Positions 34,503 through 43,985 are shown, numbered from the stretch's first letter. The stretch is 64,000 nt of DNA from Hymenobacter elongatus (GCF_004745955.1 NZ_SRLD01000001.1:186001-250000), one strand, 5' to 3'. The notes: generated by a model not told the origin, from the sequence alone. A program made the numbers and translations.

Positions 34503-35957
34503 ATGTCGATTCAACTAGCCCACTCCGCCACGCTACCCCAGCACGCCACAGCCGTCTTCCTGCTGCCCGCTGGTGCCAAGGAGCTGCCCGCCACCCTGCA
34601 GGACCTGCAAGCCGCCGCCCGTCAGTACGTTGCCGACCAACTGGCCGCCGATGCCAAGCTCATTACGGTCAACCACTTTTCACACCAGCACTACTTCGTT
34701 GTAGTGGCCGAAAAAGGTACTGCTGACCTCGTAGCCGAAGCTGTGCGCAAAAGTGGCCATCAGCTGCTGGCCCAGCTCAAAGCCGACAAGGTAGCCGAGC
34801 TGTTCGTGCAGGATTTGTCGGGGCACGCCACCGATCTGGCGTTGGCGCTGGCGGAGGGCATAGCGTTATCGGCCTATGAGTTTGCGGGCTACAAAACGGA
34901 TGCAAAATCGAAGGAAGCCGCCAAGCTCACGCGCCTCACGGTAGTCGGCGAAGCCGTTTCGGAAGCCGAGCTGCAGGAGCTACACGGCGTGCTGCAAGGC
35001 GTATTCCTGGCCCGCGACCTAATAAATGCGCCTCTGAACAAGCTCAATGCCGTGCAGTTTGCCGAGCGCATGGCCGAAGCCGGCGAGGAAGCTGGCTACC
35101 GCACCGAAATCCTGGACCTGGTGCGCATCGAAGCCCTGCGCATGGGCGGTTTGCTGGCCGTAAACCAAGGCAGCCCCGAGCCGCCCACGTTCACCATCAT
35201 GGAGTGGAAGCCCGAGGGTGCCACCAATGCCAAGCCCTACGTGCTGGTCGGCAAGGGCGTCGTGTTCGATACGGGCGGCTTGAGCCTCAAGCCCACCCCC
35301 AATTCGATGGACATGATGAAGTGTGACATGTCGGGCGGCGCGGCCGTTACCGGCGTGTTGTATGCCTTGGCCAAAAACAAGGTGCCGCTCCACGTTATCG
35401 GCCTGGTTCCGGCCACCGACAACCGTCCCGGCGGCCTGGCCTACGCTCCCGGCGATGTACTGACCATGTACAGTGGCCTGAGCGTGGAAGTGCTCAATAC
35501 CGATGCCGAAGGCCGCCTGATCCTGGCCGACGCCCTGGCTTTCGCCAAGAAATATGAGCCGGAGTTTGTGGTCGATATTGCAACGCTCACCGGCTCGGCG
35601 GCCCGCGCCATTGGCAAGGAAGGCATCGTAGCAATGGGCACGGCCGACGAAACGCAGATGGCGGCGCTCAAAAAATCGGGCAACCGCGTGCATGAGCGCA
35701 TCGTGGAGTTTCCGCTCTGGGATGAGTACGCCGAGCACGTCAAGTCCGACATTGCCGACCTCAACAACCTGGGCAAGGCCGAGGCTGGCGCTATTTCCGC
35801 CGGCAAGTTTCTGGAGCGCTTTGCCGTGGGCTACCCCTGGGTTCACCTCGATATTGCTGGTCCTGCCTATCTCACGGCCCCCGATTCTTACCGGGGCAAA
35901 GGCGGCACCGGCACCAGCGTGCGCCTGCTGTACGACTTTCTGAAAAACCAGGCTTAG
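34503..35957 (+). CDS. pepA: leucyl aminopeptidase (M17)
   Basis: The 484-residue protein has a variable N-terminal domain and the M17 catalytic domain from about 170. The metal- and substrate-binding motifs are GKGVVFDTGGLSLKPT near 260, MKCDMSGGAAV near 282 and the family signature NTDAEGRLILADAL near 340. GTGTSVRLLYDFL closes the chain. These enzymes are hexamers with two metals that release N-terminal residues from peptides. There is no signal peptide, so it is cytoplasmic. A palindromic repeat separates it from pdxA. Confidence 0.95.
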   Translation: MSIQLAHSATLPQHATAVFLLPAGAKELPATLQDLQAAARQYVADQLAADAKLITVNHFSHQHYFVVVAEKGTADLVAEAVRKSGHQLLAQLKADKVAELFVQDLSGHATDLALALAEGIALSAYEFAGYKTDAKSKEAAKLTRLTVVGEAVSEAELQELHGVLQGVFLARDLINAPLNKLNAVQFAERMAEAGEEAGYRTEILDLVRIEALRMGGLLAVNQGSPEPPTFTIMEWKPEGATNAKPYVLVGKGVVFDTGGLSLKPTPNSMDMMKCDMSGGAAVTGVLYALAKNKVPLHVIGLVPATDNRPGGLAYAPGDVLTMYSGLSVEVLNTDAEGRLILADALAFAKKYEPEFVVDIATLTGSAARAIGKEGIVAMGTADETQMAALKKSGNRVHERIVEFPLWDEYAEHVKSDIADLNNLGKAEAGAISAGKFLERFAVGYPWVHLDIAGPAYLTAPDSYRGKGGTGTSVRLLYDFLKNQA

Positions 35958-35962
35958 CCGTT

Positions 35963-36060
35963 CGTCATTCCGAGCTTGCCGAGCAATCTCGCGTGCCATG
36001 CTAATAAGATTACTCTGCCAACATCAGCACGCGAGATTTCTTGGCAAGCTCGGAATGACG
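35963..36060. repeat. dispersed palindrome, CGTCATTCCGAGC variant
   Basis: Arms CGTCATTCCGAGCTTGCCGA and its complement ending CTCGGAATGACG enclose ATCTCGCGTGC and GCACGCGAGAT inner arms. The inner ATCTCGCGTGC is shared with the copies near 20.8, 21.0 and 22.0 kb, while the outer part differs. Confidence 0.75.
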
Positions 36061-36101
36061 TTCTTTTTAATACAGCCCCTACGCTTCCCAAGCACCACAC
36101 T

Positions 36102-37163
36102 ATGAGTACTCTTCCCCGCCTCGGTATTTCAGTCGGCGACCTGGCCGGCATCGGCCCGGAAATCATTTATAAGACCCTGCTGGATAGCCGCCTGCTCAAA
36201 TACTGCACGCCGGTGGTGTACGGCACGGCCACGGTGCTCTTCGACGATTTCCCGGTCGACAATCAGCAAAGCGCGCCGCTCACGTTCCGCCAGGTGCGCT
36301 CCGCCGCCGACATTGACCCCGGCAAGCCCAACGCCGTAACCTGCTGGGATGATGACTTCACGCTCACGCCCGGCCAGCCCACGGAGGCCTCGGGCCGCGC
36401 GGCGCGTGAGTCGTTGCTGGCCGCCGCCCGCGACCTGAAGGCTGGTCTGCTCGATGCCCTGGTCACGGCCCCCATCAGCAAGGAAAACACTCAGGCTGAT
36501 GATTTCCGCTACCCCGGCCACACCGAGTTTCTGACCAGCTTCTTCGACGCTCCCGAAAGCCTGATGCTGCTGGCCAGCGAAGATCTGCGCGTGGCCACCG
36601 CTACGGGCCATATGCCCCTGAAAGACGTAGCCGGCCGGCTCACCAAAGCGCTGCTTACGGCCAAGCTGCGCATTCTGCTCAAGTCGCTACGCCAGGATTT
36701 TGGTATCGATAAGCCGCGGGTAGCCGTGCTGGGGCTCAATCCTCACGCCGGCGAAAAAGGGCTCCTGGGCTCCGAAGAGACCGAAATCGTGACGCCGGTT
36801 ATCGAACAGCTACTCGGCGAAGGCCACCTCGTGTATGGCCCCTACCCCGCCGACGGCTACTTTGGCACTGGCCAGTTTCGCAAATTCGACGCCACCATGG
36901 CGCTATACCACGACCAGGGCCTGATTCCGTTCAAAACGCTTGCGTTTGAGCGGGGCGTCAACTTCACGGCTGGCCTGCCGGTGGTGCGCACCTCTCCCGA
37001 CCACGGCACCGCCTATGGCCTGGCGGGCTCCTTCAAAGCGGATGAAACCTCGTTCCGGGAAGCCGTGTACATGGCCTGCGACCTTATTCGGCAGCGGCAG
37101 CTGTATGCCCATCTCAAACCTTTGATACCTGGCCCGGCTCCGCGCAGTGCCCGCCACGACTAG
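36102..37163 (+). CDS. pdxA: 4-hydroxythreonine-4-phosphate dehydrogenase
   Basis: The ATG at 36102 gives MSTLPRLGISVGDLAGIGPE, the PdxA start; the longer reading to 35976 runs into the palindromic repeat. The 353-residue protein has metal-binding His residues in YPGHTEFLTSFF near 150 and ALYHDQGLIPFK near 270, and ends in the usual GTAYGLAGSFKADE region. PdxA acts in the DXP-dependent pyridoxal phosphate pathway, oxidising and decarboxylating 4-phosphohydroxythreonine. No PdxJ gene is nearby in this window. Confidence 0.95.
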   Translation: MSTLPRLGISVGDLAGIGPEIIYKTLLDSRLLKYCTPVVYGTATVLFDDFPVDNQQSAPLTFRQVRSAADIDPGKPNAVTCWDDDFTLTPGQPTEASGRAARESLLAAARDLKAGLLDALVTAPISKENTQADDFRYPGHTEFLTSFFDAPESLMLLASEDLRVATATGHMPLKDVAGRLTKALLTAKLRILLKSLRQDFGIDKPRVAVLGLNPHAGEKGLLGSEETEIVTPVIEQLLGEGHLVYGPYPADGYFGTGQFRKFDATMALYHDQGLIPFKTLAFERGVNFTAGLPVVRTSPDHGTAYGLAGSFKADETSFREAVYMACDLIRQRQLYAHLKPLIPGPAPRSARHD

Positions 37164-37207
37164 GGAGTTTCGTTTCAGAGTAGTTTCTTTCCGAAATCGA
37201 AATTTTG

Positions 37208-37239
37208 TTTGCGAGAGTAAAACTCTGTTGCTAGCTTTG
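37208..37239 (+). promoter_or_regulatory. Bacteroidota-type promoter of the HigA-like gene
   Basis: TTTG (37208-37211) and TAGCTTTG (37232-37239) are separated by 20 bp, matching the -33/-7 consensus of the Bacteroidota primary sigma factor. The start codon is 54 bp downstream of the -7 box. Confidence 0.6.
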
Positions 37240-37292
37240 CAGCGTTCGAGCTACAGCATGTTGCTGTTGCCGATTCCCTTTTATCCGGTTTC

Positions 37293-37661
37293 ATGACCCT
37301 GCAAACTCCTGCTGACTATCGCACGGCGCTCCGCCGCCTCGATGCCCTGGCTGCAGCCGGTGTAGAGGGCAATGCGGTTCTGGAAGTGGAATTTCGGGCG
37401 CTTATCGTGGCTCTGGATGCCTACGAAGGACAGTTGGGTCTGCTCCCGATTCCTACTTTACCCACCTCACTAGCGGAGATGATAGAGTTGAAGCGGCAGC
37501 AGATGCGCTTGAAGCAGAAGGAATTGGCGGAGTTGCTGGAAGTACCGGCAGGGCGCCTTTCCCAGATTTTGAGCGGCAAGCGCCGCGTCACGCTCGACTT
37601 GGCCAAACGGCTTTATGAGCGGCTCAATATTCCTTCCGATTTCATTCTTAAACACGCCTGA
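37293..37661 (+). CDS. HigA-like XRE antitoxin/regulator, without toxin
   Basis: The 122-residue protein matches the COG5499 HigA group. Its N-terminal helices (RTALRRLDALAAAGVEGNAV, then ALDAYEGQLGLLPI) precede a C-terminal XRE helix-turn-helix (MRLKQKELAELLEVPAGRLS, then QILSGKRRVTLDLAKRLYER). In type II toxin-antitoxin systems this protein binds a HigB mRNA-interferase toxin encoded just upstream. Here only 129 bp separate it from pdxA, with no toxin frame there or downstream. It is therefore an orphan, perhaps a plain regulator, with a good promoter of its own. Confidence 0.8.
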   Translation: MTLQTPADYRTALRRLDALAAAGVEGNAVLEVEFRALIVALDAYEGQLGLLPIPTLPTSLAEMIELKRQQMRLKQKELAELLEVPAGRLSQILSGKRRVTLDLAKRLYERLNIPSDFILKHA

Positions 37662-37708
37662 CCCAGCCTCCTATCCTTTCCTGTTTTTCTAAAACGGGGA
37701 AATATTTC

Positions 37709-37716
37709 TACTTTTG
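37709..37716 (+). promoter_or_regulatory. candidate -7 box upstream of DUF177-rpmF operon
   Basis: TACTTTTG fits the TAnnTTTG consensus. The -33 region is only T-rich (37684-37688). It overlaps the alternative TTG start at 37714, which argues for translation from the GTG at 37738. Confidence 0.4.
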
Positions 37717-37737
37717 CCCCCTGCTACAAATTCACCC

Positions 37738-38271
37738 GTGAAGAAGGACTCTCAATTTGACTTGAACATTGCTAAACTGGCTCTGAAGACGCACCACTTT
37801 GCGTTTGAGCTGGACCGCGCTTTTTTTGAGCAGTTCGAGCAAAGCCTGATTCAGGACGGCCACCTCCACGCCGAGGTAGAGCTGACCAAAACGGATTTGC
37901 TGCTGACGCTGGACTTCCACATTCATGGCGCGCTACGCCTGATCTGCGACCGGAGCCTCGATGAGTTCGACCAGCCGATTGACGTGCGCCATACGATGCG
38001 CGTGCGCTTCGGCGACCAGAACCTGGAGCTGGACGACGACGTGCTGCAAATCACGCCCGACACCCAGATTCTGCCCATCGCGCAGCATTTGTTTGACTAT
38101 ATCGGCTTAGCCATTCCGATGAAGAAGCTGCATCCGCGCTTTCAGAATGAGCCCGATGAAAACCCCGATGCCGAAACCAAGCTCATCTTCACTACCCGCC
38201 AGCCCGGCGATGGTGCGGATGAAGACGAAGGCACCGACCCCCGTTGGGATGCCCTGCGCAACCTCAACTAA
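37738..38271 (+). CDS. DUF177 (YceD-like) protein
   Basis: The GTG at 37738 gives a start like its relatives (KKDSQFDLNIAKLAL); a TTG at 37714 would overlap the promoter box. The 177-residue protein has the DUF177 cysteine-bearing stretch ALRLICDRSLDEFDQPIDVR near 65 and an acidic C-terminal half (QPGDGADEDEGTDPRWDALR). YceD/DUF177 genes sit directly before rpmF in most bacteria. The E. coli and plant relatives are linked to 23S rRNA accumulation. Here rpmF follows by 49 bp, keeping the standard order. Confidence 0.9.
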   Translation: MKKDSQFDLNIAKLALKTHHFAFELDRAFFEQFEQSLIQDGHLHAEVELTKTDLLLTLDFHIHGALRLICDRSLDEFDQPIDVRHTMRVRFGDQNLELDDDVLQITPDTQILPIAQHLFDYIGLAIPMKKLHPRFQNEPDENPDAETKLIFTTRQPGDGADEDEGTDPRWDALRNLN

Positions 38272-38320
38272 CGACTTCACATTTTCGATTTTCCTTCGCT
38301 TTTTAATTTTCGATTGACCC

Positions 38321-38542
38321 ATGGCACACCCCAAGCGCCGAACCTCCAAAACCCGCCGCGACAAACGCCGCACCCACGATAAACTGACCCCTAAAGCAAT
38401 TACCATTTGCTCGAACACGGGTGAGCTGCACCTGCGCCACAAGGCGTACGTAGTGGATGGCGACCTGTACCTGCACGGCAAAGTAGCTATCAAAGACTAT
38501 GCTCCCGTAGCTACCGCAGCACCTGCTTCCGAAGAAGAATAA
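38321..38542 (+). CDS. rpmF: 50S ribosomal protein L32
   Basis: The 73-residue protein starts [20 protein letters not shown], the typical basic L32 N-terminus. The zinc-ribbon cysteines of the classical form are missing; only one Cys ([17 protein letters not shown]) remains. This cysteine-poor form is known from many bacteria and does not bind zinc. The gene lies between DUF177 and plsX, the usual order linking ribosome and lipid synthesis. Confidence 0.96.
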   Translation: MAHPKRRTSKTRRDKRRTHDKLTPKAITICSNTGELHLRHKAYVVDGDLYLHGKVAIKDYAPVATAAPASEEE

Positions 38543-38603
38543 GTGCCGCTAGCCGGCTCAGCCGGTCCGTCTTTCCGACTCCCTACCCCTTGACACCTCG
38601 TAC

Positions 38604-39545
38604 ATGAAGATAGCCCTGGACGCAATGGGAGGCGATTTCGCCCCTCAGGCTGCCGTGGACGGCGCCGTGTTGGCAGCCCAGAAGCTCGCCGGCGCGGCTC
38701 AGATTGTGCTCATTGGCCAAGAAGAAGCCGTCCGACCCCTGCTCCAGCAGCATGGGTCGGCGGCCGATGGCCTGCTGCTCGTAGCTGCTTCGCAGATTAT
38801 CGAGATGGGTGAGCACCCTGCCAAAGCCTACCAGCAAAAGCAGGATTCCAGTATAGCCGTGGGCTACCGCATGTTGCACAACGGCGAAGTGGAAGCTTTT
38901 TGCTCCGCTGGCAACACCGGGGCCATGCTCGTAGGAGCCATGTTCAGCGTAAAGCCCGTTTCGGGTGTGATGCGCCCGGCCATTGCCAACTTCGTTCCGA
39001 AGTTGGAAGGTGGCTATGGCGTGTTGTTAGACGTGGGCGCTAATGCCGAGTGCAAGCCCGAGATGCTGGAGCAATTCGGCGAACTGGGCTCCCTCTATGC
39101 CCACTACGTGTTGGGTATTCCGCAGCCGAAAGTTGGGCTGATGAACCTGGGTGAAGAGGAAGGAAAAGGCACCAGCGTCACCCAGGCAGCCTACCAGCTG
39201 CTGAAAGTGAACCCGCACCTGCACTTTATCGGTAATATTGAGGGCCGCGACCTGTTCAACTCCAAAGCCGACGTTATCGTGTGCGACGGCTACACGGGCA
39301 ACGTGGTGCTGAAGATGGCCGAGTCGGTGTACGAAATCATGGTTGAGAAAAAGATGCATGACCCCTTCTTCGACAACTTCAATTACGAGGCTGTTGGCGG
39401 CAGCCCCATTCTAGGTATCAATGACAACGCCATTATCGGGCACGGAGTGAGCACGCCGGAAGCCATTTGCAATATGCTGTTGCAAGGATACCAAATGGCT
39501 AAGTCAGGCATCGCCGACCAGATAAAAAATACTTTCAAGTCCTAG
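38604..39545 (+). CDS. plsX: phosphate acyltransferase PlsX
   Basis: The 313-residue protein begins MKIALDAMGGDFAPQAAVDG and has SSIAVGYRMLHNGEVEAFCS, SAGNTGAMLVGAMFSV and the C-terminal VSTPEAICNMLLQGYQMA. This is full length for PlsX. The enzyme turns acyl-ACP into acyl-phosphate, the donor for PlsY in phospholipid synthesis. A transcription terminator-like hairpin lies between its stop and fabH, so the two genes may be only partly co-expressed. Confidence 0.96.
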   Translation: MKIALDAMGGDFAPQAAVDGAVLAAQKLAGAAQIVLIGQEEAVRPLLQQHGSAADGLLLVAASQIIEMGEHPAKAYQQKQDSSIAVGYRMLHNGEVEAFCSAGNTGAMLVGAMFSVKPVSGVMRPAIANFVPKLEGGYGVLLDVGANAECKPEMLEQFGELGSLYAHYVLGIPQPKVGLMNLGEEEGKGTSVTQAAYQLLKVNPHLHFIGNIEGRDLFNSKADVIVCDGYTGNVVLKMAESVYEIMVEKKMHDPFFDNFNYEAVGGSPILGINDNAIIGHGVSTPEAICNMLLQGYQMAKSGIADQIKNTFKS

Positions 39546-39550
39546 TGACT

Positions 39551-39577
39551 AAGTCCGGCTCCGGCCGGACTTTTTTT
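39551..39577 (+). terminator. terminator or attenuator between plsX and fabH
   Basis: AAGTCCGG (39551-39558) pairs with CCGGACTT (39565-39572) around CTCCGG, followed by seven T residues (39571-39577). It lies inside the plsX-fabH operon, so it may reduce rather than end transcription. Confidence 0.7.
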
Positions 39578-39602
39578 GCCGATTTTTTTCCTGTTTCCCC
39601 GA

Positions 39603-40616
39603 ATGAACGTCACCGCCGCCATTACCGGAGTGGGTGCCTACGTGCCCGACTACGTGCTGACCAACAAGGAGCTCGAAACGCTGGTTGAGACCAACGAAGA
39701 GTGGATTGTGAGCCGTACAGGCATTCAGGAGCGACGCATTCTGAAGGGCGACAACCAGGGCACCTCTGTAATGGGTATCAAGGCGGTGCAGCAGCTACTG
39801 GCCAAAACCGGGGTGCGGGCCGACGAAATCGATTTGCTAATCTGCGCTACCACCACGCCCGATCTAGTGTTTCCGGCAACGGCCAATATTATCTCGGCAG
39901 CCATTGGAGCCACCAAGTCGTTTAGCTTTGATATGCAGGCGGCTTGCTCAGGCTTTATGTATGCGCTGGCCACGGGCGCCCAGTTTATCCAAACCGGAGC
40001 TTACAAAAAGGTAGTGGTGGTGGGGGCCGATAAGATGTCGAGCATTATCGATTACACTGACCGCGCGACCTGCATTATTTTCGGGGACGGTGCGGGCGCG
40101 GTGCTGCTCGAACCCAACGCGGAAGGCTTGGGTCTGCTGGACCAAGAGCTCCACTCGGATGGCAACGGCGAGCCATTTCTGCACCAGAAAGCGGGTGGCA
40201 GCCGCCGACCGCCATCGGCCGAAACGGTGGCCAATCGGGAGCACTACGTGCACCAGGAAGGGGCCACGGTATTTAAGTTTGCCGTTACCAACATGGCGGA
40301 TGTAGCGGCTCAGGTGATGGAGCGCAACCACCTTACGGCCAATGATGTAGCCTGGCTGGTACCCCACCAGGCCAACAAGCGTATTATCGATGCTACGGCC
40401 CACCGCATGGGCGTAGGCCCAGAGAAGGTAATGCTCAATATTCAACGCTACGGCAACACGACCAACGGCACCATTCCGCTATGCCTAGCCGACTACGAGC
40501 AGCAGCTGCGTAAAGGAGACAACCTGATTATCGCGGCTTTTGGCGGCGGTTTTACCTGGGGCTCCTTGTATCTGAAATGGGCTTACGACCCAAAACCTGA
40601 CCCGCAACAAGGCTAA
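39603..40616 (+). CDS. fabH: 3-oxoacyl-ACP synthase III
   Basis: The ATG at 39603 gives [20 protein letters not shown]. The 337-residue protein has the catalytic Cys in [13 protein letters not shown] near 112, the His in [11 protein letters not shown] near 258 and the Asn in [11 protein letters not shown] near 288, the full KASIII triad. A short insertion near 195-215 ([20 protein letters not shown]) is common in Bacteroidota FabH. The enzyme starts fatty acid synthesis by condensing acetyl-CoA or branched acyl-CoA with malonyl-ACP. Confidence 0.95.
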   Translation: MNVTAAITGVGAYVPDYVLTNKELETLVETNEEWIVSRTGIQERRILKGDNQGTSVMGIKAVQQLLAKTGVRADEIDLLICATTTPDLVFPATANIISAAIGATKSFSFDMQAACSGFMYALATGAQFIQTGAYKKVVVVGADKMSSIIDYTDRATCIIFGDGAGAVLLEPNAEGLGLLDQELHSDGNGEPFLHQKAGGSRRPPSAETVANREHYVHQEGATVFKFAVTNMADVAAQVMERNHLTANDVAWLVPHQANKRIIDATAHRMGVGPEKVMLNIQRYGNTTNGTIPLCLADYEQQLRKGDNLIIAAFGGGFTWGSLYLKWAYDPKPDPQQG

Positions 40617-40658
40617 ATAGGCGGCTGAACGCGGAAAACTCCTATACTTGTACTCCCA

Positions 40659-40692
40659 ACGTGCCGCCCCGCCACTCTCCGGGACGGCACGT
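40659..40692 (+). terminator. hairpin after fabH
   Basis: AACGTGCCGCCCCG and CGGGACGGCACGTT pair with one mismatch across an 8-base loop. Only a T-poor stretch follows, so it may be a weak terminator or a structured leader of efp. Confidence 0.45.
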
Positions 40693-40804
40693 TGCGTTTC
40701 CTCCCGGCTGCTGACTCACTGAAACTTAAGAAGTAAGACCGGGTAACGGGTTTCCGCTGCCGATTGCCTTACCCCACAGATTCCTCCTTTCAAAATTCCC
40801 AAGC

Positions 40805-41368
40805 ATGGCCACCACCGCAGATTTTCGCAACGGGCTGGTACTCGAGTACAACAATGACCTCTACGTCATTACCGAATTCCAGCACGTAAAACCCGGAAAA
40901 GGTCCCGCCTTTGTGCGCACCAAGCTCCGTAACATCAAATCCGGCAAAGTTCTGGACAACACCTTCAACGCCGGTGTGAAAGTAACCACCGCCCGCGTGG
41001 AGCAGCGGCCGCACCAGTTTCTGTATAAGGATGACTACGGCTACACGTTCATGGACAATGCCACCTTCGAGCAGGTGTCGCTGCCCGAGGCTATGGTACC
41101 CTTCGCCGACCTGATGAAGGAAGGCCAGGAAGCCACTATCCTGTTTCATGCCGAAACTGAGCAGCCCCTCACCGCCGAGCTGCCGACGACCGTGGAACTC
41201 ATGGTGACCTACACCGAGCCCGGCCTACGGGGCGATACGGCCACCAATACCCTCAAGCCAGCCACGGTAGAAACAGGAGCCCGCATTCAGGTACCCCTAT
41301 TCATTGATACCGATACCAAAATTCGCGTCAAGACAAGCGACTACTCCTATGTCGAAAGAGTCAAATAA
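40805..41368 (+). CDS. efp: elongation factor P
   Basis: The 187-residue protein has the three beta-barrel layout: [20 protein letters not shown] at the start, the modification loop [20 protein letters not shown] with Lys35 at its tip, and the C-terminal [23 protein letters not shown] rescues ribosomes stalled at polyproline. The Lys at the loop tip can be modified by EpmA-type enzymes; no such gene is nearby. The accB start overlaps the end of efp by 20 bp, so efp, accB and accC are linked. Confidence 0.96.
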   Translation: MATTADFRNGLVLEYNNDLYVITEFQHVKPGKGPAFVRTKLRNIKSGKVLDNTFNAGVKVTTARVEQRPHQFLYKDDYGYTFMDNATFEQVSLPEAMVPFADLMKEGQEATILFHAETEQPLTAELPTTVELMVTYTEPGLRGDTATNTLKPATVETGARIQVPLFIDTDTKIRVKTSDYSYVERVK

Positions 41369-41873
41369 GCAGCCGAAACAGCCCACCGCCGCCGCCATGA
41401 AAGCCAAAGAACTACAGGACCTGATTGACTTTATTGCCAAGTCGGGTTTGAATAAAGTCAACATCGAAACCGAAGAGTTCAAGATTTCGGTACAGCGCGA
41501 GCCCAACTACAAACCGGTAGGCAGCGCCAGCGCACCGGCTCCTGTTGCCGCCGCACTGGCTCCCGCTCCGGTGGCTGCTCCGGCAGCTGCGCCCGCCGCG
41601 CCGGTGGCCGCCGCGCCCGAGGCTGCCAGCACGCACCAGCCGCTGAAAGCGCCAATGATTGGCACCTTTTACCGTAGCAGCAGCCCCGAAACACCGGTTT
41701 TCGTGAATGTAGGCGACATGGTAGAAAAAGGCCAGGTTATCTGTATCATCGAAGCCATGAAGCTCTTCAACGAGATTGAAGCCGAAGCATCGGGCCGCAT
41801 CGTGAAGGCGCTGGTGGAGAATGCCACGCCCGTGGAGTACGACCAACCGCTGTTTCTGATTGAGCCGATGTAA
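41349..41873 (+). CDS. accB: acetyl-CoA carboxylase biotin carboxyl carrier protein
   Basis: Two starts are possible: ATG 41349 ([10 protein letters not shown]), overlapping efp, and ATG 41397 ([16 protein letters not shown]), which matches the usual BCCP start better. The protein has the N-terminal helix, a flexible Ala/Pro linker (about residues 60-100) and the biotinyl domain with the biotin-Lys motif [15 protein letters not shown]. It carries carboxybiotin between the carboxylase and the carboxyltransferase in fatty acid synthesis. accC follows after 120 bp. Confidence 0.95.
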   Translation: MSKESNKQPKQPTAAAMKAKELQDLIDFIAKSGLNKVNIETEEFKISVQREPNYKPVGSASAPAPVAAALAPAPVAAPAAAPAAPVAAAPEAASTHQPLKAPMIGTFYRSSSPETPVFVNVGDMVEKGQVICIIEAMKLFNEIEAEASGRIVKALVENATPVEYDQPLFLIEPM

Positions 41874-41993
41874 TTGGTTGGAGTCTTGAGGTCTTGGGAA
41901 TGTAGAGTCTGGCCACCTTGTCAGCTCTAGGTTCGCAAGACCTTTTTCTTTGTAGGCAAGACCCCGAGCTTCTCAGACCCTAAGATCCCACTC

Positions 41994-43340
41994 ATGTTTA
42001 AGAAAATACTGATTGCCAACCGGGGCGAAATTGCGCTGCGCATTATCCGTACCTGTAAGGAAATGGGCATCAAAACGGTGGCCGTGTACTCGACTGCCGA
42101 TAAGGAAAGCCTGCACGTACGCTTCGCCGACGAGGCCGTGTGCATCGGGCCGCCCAGCAGCACACTTTCCTACCTGAATATTCCTACGCTGATTGCCGCC
42201 GCCGAAATCACCAACGCCGACGCCATTCACCCTGGTTACGGCTTCCTGTCGGAAAACGCGGAATTCTCGCGCACCTGCCAGGAAAACGGCATCAAGTTCA
42301 TCGGGGCCTCGCCCGAGATGATCAACCAGATGGGCGACAAGGCTTCGGCCAAAGCCACGATGATTAAGGCCGGCGTGCCCTGCATTCCCGGCTCGGTGGG
42401 CCTGGTCGACTCGCTCCAGGACGCGCTGAAAATCGCCCACAAGATCAAGTACCCCGTTATTCTGAAGGCTACGGCCGGTGGCGGTGGGCGCGGCATGCGT
42501 GTAGCCCACAACGACGAAGAGCTGGAGAAAGGCTGGAACGACGCCCGCACCGAGGCCAAAGCTGCTTTTGGCAACGATGGTCTCTACCTGGAGAAGTTTG
42601 TGGTAGAGCCCCGCCACATCGAAATTCAGATTTGTGGCGACCAGTACGGCCACGTCTGCCACCTTTCGGAGCGTGACTGCAGCATTCAGCGCCGCCACCA
42701 GAAGCTGGTGGAGGAAGCCCCGTCACCCTTCATGACCGACGAGTTGCGCGAGAAGATGGGCAAAGCAGCCATTGCGGGTGCGGCGGCCATTAGCTACGAG
42801 GGTGTGGGCACTATCGAGTTTCTGGTAGATGCCAACCGGGATTTCTACTTCATGGAGATGAACACCCGTATTCAGGTGGAACATCCCGTGACGGAGGAAA
42901 TCATCAACTATGACCTGATCAAGGAACAAATAAAAGTAGCGGCCGGCGTCCCGATTTCGGGCAATAGCTACTACCCGAAGATGCACGCCATGGAGTGCCG
43001 CATCAACGCCGAAGACCCTAAAAACGGCTTCCGACCTTCGCCCGGCAAAATCACGGTGCTACATATTCCCGGCGGCCACGGCGTGCGCGTGGATACGCAC
43101 GTGTACGCGGGCTACACCATCCCGTCGAACTACGACTCAATGATTGCCAAGCTCATCACCGTGGCCCAGACCCGCGAGGAGTGCATCGTGAAAATGAAAC
43201 GGGCGTTGTCGGAATTCGTGGTGGAAGGCGTGAAAACGACCATTCCGTTTCATTTGAAGCTGATGGACAACGCCGATTTCAAAGCCGGCAACTTCACCAC
43301 CGCCTTCCTGGAAACCTCGTTCGACTTCTCGACGCTGTAG
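41994..43340 (+). CDS. accC: acetyl-CoA carboxylase biotin carboxylase subunit
   Basis: The 448-residue protein begins [20 protein letters not shown]. It has the ATP-grasp glycine loop [13 protein letters not shown] near 158, the active-site [20 protein letters not shown] near 225 and the Mg-binding [15 protein letters not shown] near 285. It carboxylates the biotin of AccB using bicarbonate and ATP. The carboxyltransferase genes accA/accD are not in the window. An intrinsic terminator follows 28 bp after the stop. Confidence 0.97.
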   Translation: MFKKILIANRGEIALRIIRTCKEMGIKTVAVYSTADKESLHVRFADEAVCIGPPSSTLSYLNIPTLIAAAEITNADAIHPGYGFLSENAEFSRTCQENGIKFIGASPEMINQMGDKASAKATMIKAGVPCIPGSVGLVDSLQDALKIAHKIKYPVILKATAGGGGRGMRVAHNDEELEKGWNDARTEAKAAFGNDGLYLEKFVVEPRHIEIQICGDQYGHVCHLSERDCSIQRRHQKLVEEAPSPFMTDELREKMGKAAIAGAAAISYEGVGTIEFLVDANRDFYFMEMNTRIQVEHPVTEEIINYDLIKEQIKVAAGVPISGNSYYPKMHAMECRINAEDPKNGFRPSPGKITVLHIPGGHGVRVDTHVYAGYTIPSNYDSMIAKLITVAQTREECIVKMKRALSEFVVEGVKTTIPFHLKLMDNADFKAGNFTTAFLETSFDFSTL

Positions 43341-43367
43341 AATACTCAATTTGTATTACAGTATTTT

Positions 43368-43402
43368 ATGCCCGTTTGACCTCGCTCAAACGGGCATTTT
43401 TC
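43368..43402 (+). terminator. intrinsic terminator of the efp-accBC operon
   Basis: ATGCCCGTTTGA (43368-43379) pairs with TCAAACGGGCAT (43386-43397), followed by TTTTTC. Confidence 0.85.
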
Positions 43403-43496
43403 TTATGGACTTTATCGACTACTACGGGGTTATCCGAAATACATTGGGCTTGACCACTGCGGCAGCAGGTATAATTTGGTCGTATTTCGTGCTGGT

Positions 43497-43895
43497 ATGT
43501 CTGAACCCAGTAACAGATATGTGCTTAAGAATAGGCTATTTAAGATTCTATGGATCACTGCCGCTACTGGCCTTACTCTCTTACTCATAGTAGGAGGTGC
43601 TATTGATACGTACTTACAGGCTAATTTCAGAAAGCACGTCAAAGCCACGGCGGCTACTACCCGCCAAGTGTGGGTAAACGGCAGGATGACTACAATGCCC
43701 TTCGGCTTCTTCACCGATTTACAGCATACTGTAGATAGAGTAGACGGCCGCAGCACGTTTCTGCCTGAATGCCTGACCACTATTGTTTTTCAGGATGGCG
43801 GCAGGCCTGACACCTTCCTATTCGGCCTGGATAGTCGCGACAGTTCACGTTACTGGATTCTGTATCCGCGCTACAAGATTATGCGGCAATACTAA
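43497..43895 (+). CDS. hypothetical membrane-anchored protein
   Basis: The ATG at 43497 opens MSEPSNRYVLKNRLFKILWI. The 132-residue protein has one N-terminal membrane helix (about 20-42) and a soluble C-terminal domain with TRQVWVNGRMTTMPFGFFTD, ending RYKIMRQY. I do not recognise it. A second frame at 43405-43590 (61 residues, one helix) overlaps its start and is less convincing. Confidence 0.5.
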   Translation: MSEPSNRYVLKNRLFKILWITAATGLTLLLIVGGAIDTYLQANFRKHVKATAATTRQVWVNGRMTTMPFGFFTDLQHTVDRVDGRSTFLPECLTTIVFQDGGRPDTFLFGLDSRDSSRYWILYPRYKIMRQY

Positions 43896-43985
43896 ATTGA
43901 CCGTATTCAGACCTCGTATTTAGAGCATCTTTTGACTTCGTCCAAGTAGCCGCTGATGGTTCCTTACATCCCTCTCAATTACCTT

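Noticed and set aside
41880..41950. AGGTCTTG...CAAGACCTTTTT between accB and accC as a terminator
   Set aside because: The 8-bp stem spans a loop of about 40 bases, too weak to call; accB and accC are expected to be co-transcribed.
43405..43590. 61-residue single-helix frame before the hypothetical gene at 43497
   Set aside because: It overlaps the better-supported frame by about 94 bp and begins right after the accC terminator without promoter evidence.
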